Source: Petrolisthes cinctipes
Taxonomy: Eukaryota > Arthropoda > Malacostraca > Decapoda > Porcellanidae
Reading direction: 5' to 3'
NCBI GenBank assembly: GCA_033782935.1
Contig: JAWQEG010000283.1
Coordinates: 2,480,001-2,544,000, forward strand
DNA: 64,000 nucleotides
Both the position numbers and the translations under genes were made by a program. Under the pieces are notes generated by a model that was given only the letters and a program-made list of their open reading frames with translations, did not search any database and had not been told where the DNA came from. Positions 1-10,300 of the stretch are shown in pieces (position 1 is the first letter of the stretch; each line of letters starts with the position of its first letter).

Positions 1-68
1 AATTCAGGCTCAAAACAACCGAAAATTCAATATTTTGGGGTCCCAGAAGCAATCTGTACAGTGCTAGA

Positions 69-83
69 ATATTTTCAAAATAT
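69..83. repeat. Perfect 7+7 dyad in M3 (A/T outer pair)
   Basis: ATATTTT-C-AAAATAT is a perfect inverted repeat around one central base. It recurs near the start of almost all M3 monomers. Rare copies break it, for example ATGTTTT at 37,805 and 37,943, and TTTTCAAGATAT near 3,386, 18,880 and 21,376. Confidence 0.9.
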
Positions 84-191
84 AGGCTAAAAACATGCTA
101 AAAATCGATCTTTTAGGTGCCAAAAAGTCGATATCTCAAATTCAGTCCCAAAACACCCGAAAATTCGATATTTAGGGGTCCCAGAAGCGAT

Positions 192-368
192 CTGTACATG
201 CCTACTCCGTGTTAGAGTATTTTCAAAATACATGCTCAAAACATACTGAAAATCGATCTTTTAGGTGCACAAAAGTCGATATGTGCATGCATCTTCAGTA
301 CCCGTTTATATCTCAAATTCAGGCTCAAAACCCCCGAAAATTCAATATTTTGGGGTCCCAGAAGCAAT
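192..368 (+). repeat. Reference monomer M1A (177 bp)
   Basis: This is the first full monomer of trimer type A. Diagnostic bases are ATACATGCTCAAAACATACTG after the first dyad, GGTGCACAAAAGTCG, and ATGCATCTTCAGTACCC. It contains the 8-bp palindrome TGCATGCA within a 14-base alternating purine-pyrimidine run. Its length of 177 is a multiple of three, so reading frames stay open through repeated copies. It is followed without a gap by M2A. Confidence 0.93.
217..231. repeat. Perfect 7+7 dyad in M1 (G/C outer pair)
   Basis: GTATTTT-C-AAAATAC is the same site as the M3 dyad with both outer bases changed together (A..T to G..C), so the symmetry is kept. M2A has the same form. M2B (GTATTTTCAAAATTC) has one mismatched pair. 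From about 42.3 kb onward many M1 copies have G instead of C at the centre, which leaves the dyad intact. A protein-binding role is possible but is only inferred. Confidence 0.88.
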
Positions 369-544
369 CTGTACATGCCTACTCAGTGTTAGAGTATTTT
401 CAAAATACAGGCCCAAAACATGCTGAAAATCGATATTTTAGATGCCCAAAGTCAATATGTGCATGTATCTTCTGTACCCGTTTATATCTCAAATTCAGGC
501 TCAAAACACCCGAAAATTCAATATTTTGGGGTCCCAGAAGCAAT
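369..544 (+). repeat. Reference monomer M2A (176 bp)
   Basis: This is the second monomer of the type-A trimer. It is one base shorter than M1 because it has CCCAAAGTC where M1 has CAAAAGTCG. Diagnostic bases are CTCAGTGTTAGAG, AATACAGGCCC, GATATTTTAGATGCCC and GCATGTATCTTCTG. The M1 palindrome TGCATGCA is lost here through a C-to-T change. Confidence 0.92.
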
Positions 545-692
545 CTGTACATGCCTACTCAGTGCTAGAATATTTTCAAAATATAGGCTAAAAACATGCT
601 AAAAATCGACATTTTAGGTGCCAAAAAATCGATATCTCAAATTCAGTCCCAAAACACCCGAAAATTCGATATTTAGAGGTCCCAGAAGGTAT
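545..692 (+). repeat. Reference monomer M3 (148 bp, 29-bp deleted)
   Basis: This is the third, short monomer of the trimer. Relative to M1 it lacks exactly 29 bp: M1 reads CGATAT, then 29 bases ending in TTTATAT, then CTCAAATTC, while M3 reads CGATATCTCAAATTC directly. The lost segment is bounded by ATAT on both sides, as expected of slippage or microhomology-mediated deletion. Diagnostic bases are GTGCTAGAATATTTTC, ATATAGGCTAAAAACATGC, AGGTGCCAAAAA and TTCAGTCCCAAAAC. Nearly every trimer in the window ends in such an M3. Confidence 0.93.
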
Positions 693-869
693 CTGTACAT
701 GCCTACTCCGTGTTAGAGTATTTTCAAAATACAGGGCAAAAACATACTGAAAATCGATTTTTTAGGTGCCCAAAAGTCGATATGTGCATGCATCTTCTGT
801 ACCCGTTTATATCTCAAATTCTGGCCCTAAACACCCGAAAATTCGATATTTTGGGGTCCCAGAAGCGAT
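693..869 (+). repeat. Reference monomer M1B (177 bp)
   Basis: This is the first monomer of trimer type B. It differs from M1A at clustered diagnostic sites: ATACAGGGC or ATACAGGCC after the dyad, GGTGCCCAAAAGTCG, ATCTTCTGTACCC, and TTCTGGCCCTAAACACCC in place of TTCAGGCTCAAAACACCC. It is usually preceded by TAGAGGTCCCAGAAGGTATCTG, whereas M1A is usually preceded by TAGGGGTCCCAGAAGCGATC. Confidence 0.92.
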
Positions 870-1045
870 CTGTACATGCCTACTCCGTGTTAAAGTATTT
901 TCAAAATTCAGGCCCAAAACATGCTGAAAATCGATATTTTTGGTGCCCAAAGTCAATATGTGCATGTATCTTCTGTACCCGTTTATATCTCAAATTCAGG
1001 CTCAAAACACCCGAAAATTCAATATTTTGGGGTCCCAGAAGCAAT
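870..1045 (+). repeat. Reference monomer M2B (176 bp)
   Basis: This is the second monomer of trimer type B. Diagnostic bases are CAAAATTCAGGCCC, where one base change disrupts the dyad that the other monomers keep, and GATATTTTTGGTGCCC in place of the GATATTTTAGATGCCC of M2A. It is one of the most frequent monomer types in the window, and it also appears in some trimers that start with M1A, for example the unit at 1,675. Confidence 0.92.
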
Positions 1046-1183
1046 CTGTACAGTGCTAGAATATTTTCAAAATATTGGCTAAAAACATGCTAAAAATCGA
1101 CATTTTAGGTGCCAAAAAATCGATATCTCAAATTCAGTCCCAAAACACCCGAAAATTCGATATTTAGAGGTCCCAGAAGGTAT
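1046..1183 (+). repeat. Monomer M3 with extra 10-bp deletion (138 bp)
   Basis: Here M3 reads CTGTACAGTGCTAG instead of CTGTACATGCCTACTCAGTGCTAG-like sequence, so ten bases lying between two CA dinucleotides are missing. This turns the 501-bp unit into 491 bp. The same deletion ends the first partial unit (54-191) and recurs in units starting at 693, 1184, 4181, 7361, 7852, 9522, 12519, 14515, 16009, 18003, 20499, 21491, 26492, 30991, 31481, 32991, 33982, 34974, 37469 (twice), 38567, 39559, 40504, 43322, 45817 and 61347. The identical breakpoints imply one origin, later spread. Confidence 0.92.
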
Positions 1184-1808
1184 CTGTACATGCCTACTCC
1201 ATGTTAGAGTATTTTCAAAATACAGGGCAAAAACATACTGAAAATCGATTTTTTAGGTGCCCAAAAGTCGATATGTGCATGCATCTTCTGTACCCGTTTA
1301 TATCTCAAATTCTGGCCCTAAACACCCGAAAATTCGATATTTTGGGGTCCCAGAAGCGATCTGTACATGCCTACTCCGTGTTAGAGTATTTTCAAAATTC
1401 AGGCCCAAAACATGCTGAAAATCGATATTTTTGGTGCCCAAAGTCAATATGTGCATGTATCTTCTGTACCCGTTTATATATCAAATTCAGGCTCAAAACA
1501 CCCGAAAATTCAATATTTTGGGGTCCCAGAAGCAATCTGTACAGTGCTAGAATATTTTCAAAATATAGGCTTAAAACATGCTAAAAATCGATCTTTTAGG
1601 TGCCAAAAAGTCGATATCTCAAATTCAGTCCCAAAACACCCGAAAATTCGATATTTAGGGGTCCCAGAAGCGATCTGTACATGCCTACTCCGTGTTAGAG
1701 TATTTTCAAAATACATGCTCAAAACATACTGAAAATCGATCTTTTAGGTGCACTAAAGTCGATATGTGCATGCATCTTCAGTACCCGTTTATATCTCAAA
1801 TTCAGGCC

Positions 1809-1896
1809 CAAAACACCCGAAAATTCAATATTTTGGGGTCCCAGAAGCAATCTGTACATGCCTACTCCGTGTTAGAGTATTTTCAAAATTCAGGAC
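1809..1896 (+). repeat. Half-monomer H2 (88 bp)
   Basis: This is one of two homologous halves of the 176-bp monomer, running from CAAAACACCCGAAAATTC to ATTTTCAAAATTCAGG. Aligned without gaps to the next 88 bases (1,897-1,984), I count about 57 identical positions of 88. The best-matching parts are the start (CAAAACA), the TATTTT..GG core, AAT.TGT.CATG, and the end (CAAA.TTCAGG). Confidence 0.85.
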
Positions 1897-1984
1897 CAAA
1901 ACATGCTGAAAATCGATATTTTTGGTGCCCAAAGTCAATATGTGCATGTATCTTCTGTACCCGTTTATATCTCAAATTCAGGCT
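1897..1984 (+). repeat. Half-monomer H1 (88 bp)
   Basis: This is the partner of the half-unit at 1,809-1,896, running from CAAAACATGCTGAAAATCG to ATATCTCAAATTCAGGCT. It has the same length and ends on the same TTCAGG box. The homology indicates that the present monomer arose by duplication of an ancestral repeat of about 88 bp. The 29-bp deletion of M3 lies in this half, and the 10-bp deletion lies in the other half. Confidence 0.85.
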
Positions 1985-2677
1985 CAAAACAACCGAAAAT
2001 TCAATATTTTGGGGTCCCAGAAGCAATCTGTACATGCCTACTCAGTGCTAGAATATTTTCAAAATATAGGCTAAAAACATGCTAAAAATCGATCTTTTAG
2101 GTGCCAAAAAGTCGATATCTCAAATTCAGTCCCAAAACACCCGAAAATTCGATATTTAGGGGTCCCAGAAGCGATCTGTACATGCCTACTCCGTGTTAGA
2201 GTATTTTCAAAATACATGCTCAAAAAATACTGAAAATCGATCTTTTAGGTGCACAAAAGTCGATATGTGCATGCATCTTCAGTACCCGTTTATATCTCAA
2301 ATTCAGGCTCAAAACACCCGAAAATTCGATATTTTGGGGTCCCAGAAGCAATCTGTACATGCCTACTCAGTGTTAGAGTATTTTCAAAATACAGGCCCAA
2401 AACATGCTCAATATCGATATTTTAGATGCCCAAAAGTCAATATGTGCATGCATCTTCAGTACCCGTTTATATCTCAAATTCAGGCTCAAAACACCCGAAA
2501 ATTCAATATTTTGGGGTCCCAGAAGCAATCTGTACATGCTTACACAGTGCTAGAATATTTTCAAAATATAGGCTAAAAACATGCTGAAAATCGACATTTT
2601 AGGTGCCAAAAAATCGATATCTCAAATTCAGTCCCAAAACACCCGAAAATTCGATATTTAGGGGTCCCAGAAGCGAT

Positions 2678-3001
2678 CTGTACATGCCTACTCCGTGTTA
2701 GAGTATTTTCAAAATACATGCTCAAAACATACTGAAAATCGATCTTTTAGGTGCACAAAAGTCGATATGTGCATGCATCTTCAGTACCCGTTTATATCTC
2801 AAATTCAGGCTCAAAACACCCGAAAATTCAATATTTTGGGGTCCCAGAAGCAATCTGTACATGCTTACACAGTGCTAGAATATTTTCAAAATATAGGCTA
2901 AAAACATGCTGAAATCGATATTTTAGGTGCCAAAAAATCGATATCTCAAATTCAGTCCCAAAACACCCGAAAATTCGATATTTAGTGGTCCCAGAAGGTA
3001 T
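2678..3001 (+). repeat. Two-monomer unit (M1-M3, 324 bp)
   Basis: M1 is joined directly to M3 with no M2 (177+147; one A is missing in GCTGAAATCG). Similar M1-M3 units occur at 28987-29311 and 60020-60344 (325 bp each). The likely cause is out-of-register recombination by one monomer. Confidence 0.85.
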
Positions 3002-3502
3002 CTGTACATGCCTACTCCGTGTTAGAGTATTTTCAAAATACAGGCCAAAAACATACTGAAAATCGATCCTTTAGGTGCACAAAAGTCGATATGTGCATGC
3101 ATCTTCTGTACCCGTTTATATCTCAAATTCTGGCCCTAAACACCCGAAAATTCGATATTTTGGGGTCCCAGAAGCGATCTGTACATGCCTACTCCGTGTT
3201 AGAGTATTTTCAAAATTCAGGCCCAAAACATGCTGAAAATCGATATTTTTGGTGCCCAAAGTCAATATGTGCATGTATCTTCTGTACCCGTTTATATCTC
3301 AAATTCAGGCTCAAAACACCCGAAAATTCAATATTTTGGGGTCCCAGAAGCAATCTGTACATGCCTACTCAGTGCTAGAATATTTTCAAGATATAGGCTA
3401 AAAACATGCTAAAAATCGATCTTTTAGGTGCCAAAAAGTCGATATCTCAAATTCAGTCCCAAAACACCCGAAAATTCGATATTTAGGGGTCCCAGAAGCG
3501 AT

Positions 3503-4180
3503 CTGTACATGCCTACTCCGTGTTAGAGTATTTTCAAAATACATGCTCAAAACATACTGAAAATCGATCTTTTAGGTGCACAAAAGTCGATATGTGCATG
3601 CATCTTCAGTACCCGTTTATATCTCAAATTCAGGCTCAAAACACCCGAAAATTCAATATTTTGGGGTCCCAGAAGCAATCTGTACATGCCTACTCAGTGT
3701 TAGAGTATTTTCAAAATTCAGGCCCAAAACATGCTGAAAATCGATCTTTTAGGTGCACAAAAGTCGATATGTGCATGCATCTTCAGTACCCGTTTATATC
3801 TCAAATTCAGGCTCAAAACACCCGAAAATTCGATATTTTGGGGTCCCAGAAGGTATCTGTACATGCCTACTCCGTGTTAGAGTATTTTCAAAATTCAGGC
3901 CCAAAAAATGCTGAAAATCGATATTTTTGGTGCCCAAAGTAAATATGTGCATGTATCTTCTGTACCCGTTTATATCTCAAATTCAGGCTCAAAACAACCG
4001 AAAATTCAATATTTTTGGGTCCCAGAAGCAATCTGTAAATGCCTACTCAGTGCTAGAATATTTTCAAAAAATAGGCTAAAAACATGCTAAAAATCGATCT
4101 TTTAGGTGCCAAAAAGTCGATATCTCAAATTCAGTCCCAAAACACCCGAAAATTCGATATTTAGGGGTCCCAGAAGCGAT
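3503..4180 (+). repeat. Four-monomer unit with hybrid second monomer (678 bp)
   Basis: Landmarks at 3503, 3680, 3857, 4033 and 4181 give 177+177+176+148. The second monomer is a hybrid: its head is M2B-like (CAAAATTCAGGCCCAAAACATGC) and its body is M1A-like (GGTGCACAAAAGTCG, ATGCATCTTCAG). The same arrangement is found at 6683-7360 and 8844-9521. Confidence 0.87.
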
Positions 4181-4313
4181 CTGTACATGCCTACTCCGTG
4201 TTAGAGTATTTTCAAAATACAGGCCAAAAACATACTGAAAATCGATCTTTTAGGTGCCCAAAAGTCGATATGTGCATGCATCTTCTGTACCCGTTTATAT
4301 CTCAAATTCTGGC

Positions 4314-4319
4314 TTAGGG
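4314..4319 (+). other. 6-bp TTAGGG insertion in M1B
   Basis: The usual CTGGCCCTAAAC reads CTGGCTTAGGGCCTAAAC here. The net gain is six bases. The added TTAGGG is the reverse complement of the adjacent CCCTAA, so the site becomes a short inverted repeat. It explains why this unit (4181, 498 bp) is longer than 491; the seventh extra base is an A in CCGAAAAATTC near 4,507. Confidence 0.8.
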
Positions 4320-7300
4320 CCTAAACACCCGAAAATTCGATATTTTGGGGTCCCAGAAGCGATCTGTACATGCCTACTCCGTGTTAGAGTATTTTCAAAA
4401 TTCAGGCCCAAAACATGCTGAAAATCGATATTTTTGGTGCCCAAAGTCAATATGTGCATGTATCTTCTGTACCCGTTTATATCTCAAATTCAGGCTCAAA
4501 ACACCCGAAAAATTCAATATTTTGGGGTCCCAGAAGCAATCTGTACAGTGCTAGAATATTTTCAAAATATAGGCTAAAAACCTGCTAAAAATCGTTCTTT
4601 TAGGTGCCAAAAAGTCGAAATCTCAAATTCAGTCCCAAAACACCCGAAAATTCGATATTTAGGGGTCCCAGAAGCGATCTGTACATGCCTACTCCGTGTT
4701 AGAGTATTTTCAAAATACATGCTCAAAACATACTGAAAATCGATCTTTTAGGTGCACAAAAGTCGATATGTGCATGCATCTTCAGTACCCGTTTATATCT
4801 CAAATTCAGGCTCAAAACACCCGAAAATTCAATATTTTGGGGTCCCAGAAGCAATCTGTACATGCCTACTCAGTGTTAGAGTATTTTCAAAATACAGGCC
4901 CAAAACATGCTGAAAATCGATATTTTAGATGCCCAAAGTCAATATGTGCATGTATCTTCTGTACCCGTTTATATCTCAAATTCAGGCTCAAAACACCCGA
5001 AAAATCAATATTTTGGGGTCCCTGAAGCAATCTGTACATGCCTACACAGTGCTAGAATATTTTCAAAATATAGGCTAAAAACATGCTGAAAATCGACATT
5101 TTAGGTGCCAAAAAATCGATATCTCAAATTCAGTCCCAAAACACCCGAACATTCGATATTTAGAGGTCCCAGAAGGTATCTGTACATGCCTACTCCGTGT
5201 TAGAGTATTTTCAAAATACAGGCCAAAAACATACTGAAAAACGATCTTTTAGGTGCCCAAAAGTCGATATGTGCTTGCATCTTCTGTACCCGTTTATATC
5301 TCAAATTCTGGCCCTAAACACCCGAAAATTCGATATTTTGTGGTCCCAGAAGCAATTTGTACATGCCTACTCCGTGTTAGAGTATTTTCAAAATTCAGGC
5401 CCAAAACATGCTGAAAATCGATATTTTTGGTGCCCAAAGTCAATATGTGCATGTATCTTCTGTACCCGTTTATATCTCAAATTCAGGCTCAAAACAACCG
5501 AAAATTCAATATTTTGGGGTCCCAGAAGCAATCTGTACATGCCTACACAGTGCTAGAATATTTTCAAAATATAGGCTAAAAACATGCTAAAAATCGACAT
5601 TTTAGGTGCCAAAAAATCGATATCTCAAATTCAGTCCCAAAACACCCGAAAATTCGATATTTAGAGGTCCCAGAAGGTATCTGTACATGCCTACTCCGTG
5701 TTAGAGTATTTTCAAAATACAGGCCAAAAACATACTGAAAATCGATCTTTTAGGTGCCCAAAAGTCGATATGTACATGCATCTTCTGTACCCGTTTATAT
5801 CTCAAATTCTGGCCCTAAACACCCGAAAATTCGATATTTTGGGGTCCCAGAAGCGATCTGTACATGCCTACTCCGTGTTAGAGTATTTTCAAAATTCAGG
5901 CCCAAAACATGCTGAAAATCGATATTTTTGGTGCCCAAAGTCAATATGTGCATGTATCTTCAGTACCCGTTTATATCTCAAATTCAGGCTCAAAACACCC
6001 GAAAATTCAATATTTTGGGGTCCCAGAAGCAATCTGTACATGCCTACTCAGTGCTAGAATATTTTCAAAATATAGGCTAAAAACATGCTAAAAATCGATC
6101 TTTTAGGTGCCAAAAAGTCGATATCTCTAATTCAGTCCCAAAACACCCGAAAATTCGATATTTAGGGGTCCCAGAAGCGATCTGTACATGCCTACTCCGT
6201 GTTAGAGTATTTTCAAAATACATGCTCAAAACATACTAAAAATCGATCTTTTAGGTGCACAAAAGTCGATATGTGCATGCATCTTCAGTACCCGTTTATA
6301 TCTCAAATTCAGGCTCAAAACACCCGAAAATTCAATATTTTGGGGTCCCAGAATCAATCTGTACATGCCTACTCAGTGTTAGAGTATTTTCAAAATACAG
6401 GCCCAAAACATGCTGAAAATTGATATTTTAGATGCCCAAAGTCAATATGTGCATGTATCTTCTGTACCCGTTTATATCTCAAATTCAGGCTCAAAACACC
6501 CGAAAATTCAATATTTTGTGGTCTCAGAAGCAATCTGTACATGCCTACACAGTGCTAGAATATTTTCAAAATATAGGCTAAAAACATGCTAAAAATCGAC
6601 ATTTTAGGTGCCAAAAAATCGATATCTCAAATTCAGTCCCAAAACACCCGAAAATTCGATATTTAGAGGTCCCAGAAGGCATCTGTACATGCCTACTCCG
6701 TGTTAGAGTATTTTCAAAATACAGGCCAAAAACATACTGAAAATCGATCTTTTAGGTGCCCAAAAGTCGATATGTGCATGCATCTTCAGTACCCGTTTAT
6801 ATCTCAAATTCTGGCCCTAAACACCCGAAAATTCGATATTTTGGGGTCCCAGAAGCGATCTGTACATGCCTACTCCGTGTTAGAGTATTTTCAAAACTCA
6901 GGCCCAAAACATGCTGAAAATCGATCTTTTAAGTGCACAAAAGTCGATATGTGCATGCATCTTCAGTACCTGTTTATATCTCAAATTCAGGCTCAAAACA
7001 CCCGAAAATTCGATATTTTCGGGTCCCAGAAGCAATCTGTACATGCCTACTCCGTGTTAGAGTATTTTCAAAATTCAGGCCCAAAACATGCTGAAAATCG
7101 ATATTTTTGGTGCCCAAAGTCAATATGTGCATGTATCTTCTGTACCCGTTTATATCTCAAATTCAGGCTCAAAACAACCGAAAATTCAATATTTTGGGGT
7201 CCCAGAAGCAATCTGTACATGCCTACTCAGTGCTAGAATATTTTCAAAATATTGGCTAAAAACATGCTAAAAATCGATCTTTTAGGTGCCAAAAAGTCGA

Positions 7301-10300
7301 TATCTCAAATTCAGTCCCAAAACACCCGAAAATTCGATATTTAGGGGTCCCAGAAGCGATCTGTACATGCCTACTCCGTGTTAGAGTATTTTCAAAATAC
7401 ATGCTCAAAACATACTGAAAATCGATCTTTTAGGTGCACAAAAGTCGATATGTGCATGCATCTTCAGTACCCGTTTATATCTCAAATTCAGGCTCAAAAC
7501 ACCCGAAAATTCAATATTTTGGGGTCCCAGAAGCAATCTGTACATGCCTACTCAGTGTTAGAGTATTTTCAAAATACAGGCCCAAAACATGCTGAAAATC
7601 GATATTTTAGATGCCCAAAGTCAATATGTGCATGTATCTTCTGTACCCGTTTATATCTCAAATTCAGGCTCAAAACACCCGAAAATTCAATATTTTGGGG
7701 TCCCAGAAGCAATCTGTACAGTGCTAGAATATTTTCAAAATATAGGCTAAAAACATGCTAAAAATCGACATTTTAGGTGCCAAAAAATCGATATCTCAAA
7801 TTCAGTCCCAAAACACCCGAAAATTCGATATTTAGAGGTCCCAGAAGGTATCTGTACATGCCTACTCCGTGTTAGCGTATTTTCAAAATACAGGGCAAAA
7901 ACATACTGAAAATCGATTTTTTAGGTGCCCAAAAGTCAATATGTGCATGCATCTTCTGTACCCGTTTATATCTCAAATTCTGGCCCTAAACACCCGAAAA
8001 TTCGATATTTTGGGGTCCCAGAAGCGATCTGTACATGCCTACTCCGTGTTAGAGTATTTTCAAAATTCAGGCCCAAAACATGCTGAAAATCGATATTTTT
8101 GGTGCCCAAAGTCAATATGTGCATGTATCTTCTGTACCCGTTTATATCTCAAATTCAGGCTCAAAACACCCGAAAATTCAATATTTTGGGGTCCCAGAAG
8201 CAATCTGTACAGTGCTAGAATATTTTCAAAATATAGGCTAAAAACATGCTAAAAATCGACATTTTAGGTGCCAAAAAATCGATATCTCAAATTCAGTCCC
8301 AAAACACCCGAAAATTCGATATTTAGAGGTCCCAGAAGGTATCTGTACATGCCTACTCCGTGTTAGAGTATTTTCAAAATACAGGGCAAAAACATACTGA
8401 AAATCGATTTTTTAGGTGCCCAAAAGTCGATATGTGCATGCATCTTCTGTACCCGTTTATATCTCAAATTCTGGCCCTAAACACCCGAAAATTCGATATT
8501 TTGGGGTCCCAGAAGCGATCTGTACATGCCTACTCCGTGTTAGAGTATTTTCAAAATTCAGGCCCAAAACATGCTGAAAATCGATATTTTTGGTGCCCAA
8601 AGTCAATATGTGCATGTATCTTCTGTACCCGTTTATATCTCAAATTCAGGCTCAAAACACCCGAAAATTCAATATTTTGGGGTCCCAGAAGCAATCTGTA
8701 CATGCCTACTCAGTGCTAGAATATTTTCAAAATATAGGCTAAAAACATGCTAAAAATCGATCTTTTAGGTGCCAAAAAGTCGATATCTCAAATTCAGTCC
8801 CAAAACACCCGAAAATTCGATATTTAGGGGTCCCAGAAGCGATCTGTACATGCCTACTCCGTGTTAGAGTATTTTCAAAATACATGCTCAAAACATACTG
8901 AAAATCGATCTTTTAGGTGCACAAAAGTCGATATGTGCATGCATCTTCAGTACCCGTTTATATCTCAAATTCAGGTTCAAAACACCCGAAAATTCAATAT
9001 TTTGGGGTCCCAGAAGCAATCTGTACATGCCTACTCAGTGTTAGAGTATTTTCAAAATTCAGGCCCAAAACATGCTGAAAATCGATCTTTTAGGTGCACA
9101 AAAGTCGATATGTGCATGCATCTTCAGTACCCGTTTATATCTCAAATTCAGGCTCAAAACACCCGAAAATTCGATATTTTGGGGTCCCAGAAGGTATCTG
9201 TACATGCCTACTCCGTGTTAGAGTATTTTCAAAATTCAGGTCCAAAACATGCTGAAAATCGATATTTTTGGTGCCCAAAGTCAATATGTGCATGTATCTT
9301 ATGTACCCGTTTATATCTCAAATTCAGGCTCAAAACAACCGAAAATTCAATATTTTGGGGTCCCAGAAGCAATCTGTAAATGCCTACTCAGTGCTAGAAT
9401 ATTTTCAAAATATAGGCTAAAAACATGCTAAAAATCGATCTTTTAGGTGCCAAAAAGTCGATATATCAAATTCAGTCCCAAAACACCCGAAAATTCGATA
9501 TTTAGAGGTCCCAGAAGGTATCTGTACATGCCTACTCCGTGTTAGAGTATTTTCAAAATACAGGCCAAAAACATACTGAAAATCGATCTTTTAGGTGCCC
9601 AAAAGTCGATATCTGCATGCATCTTCTGTACCCGTTTATATCTCAAATTCTGGCCCTAAACACCCGAAAATTCGATATTTTGGGGTCCCAGAAGCGATCT
9701 GTACATGCCTACTCCGTGTTAGAGTATTTTCAAAATTCAGGCCCAAAACATGCTGAAAATCGATATTTTTTGTGCCCAAAGTCAATATGTTCATGTATCT
9801 TCTGTACCCGTTTATATCTCAAATTCAGGCTCAAAACACCCGAAAATTCAATATTTTGGGGTCCCAGAAGCAATCTGTACAGTGCTAGAATATTTTCAAA
9901 ATATAGGCTAAAAACCTGCTAAAAATCGTTCTTTTAGGTGCCAAAAAGTCGAAATCTCAAATTCAGTCCCAAAACACCCGAAAATTCGATATTTAGGGGT
10001 CCCAGAAGCGATCTGTACATGCCTACTCCGTGTTAGAGTATTTTCAAAATACATGCTCAAAACATACTGAAAATCGATCTTTTAGGTGCACAAAAGTCGA
10101 TATGTGCATGCATCTTCAGTACCCGTTTATATCTCAAATTCAGTCTCAAAACACCCGAAAATTCAATATTTTGGGGTCCCAGAAGCAATCTGTACATGCC
10201 TACTCAGTGTTAGAGTATTTTCAAAATACAGGCCCAAAACATGCTGAAAATCGATATTTTAGATGCCCAAAGTCAATATGTGCATGTATCTTCTGTACCC

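Noticed and set aside
820..845. CCCTAAAC in every M1B copy, resembling plant-type telomere sequence.
   Set aside because: It occurs once per monomer, never in tandem, and corresponds to CTCAAAAC in M1A, so it is ordinary monomer divergence.
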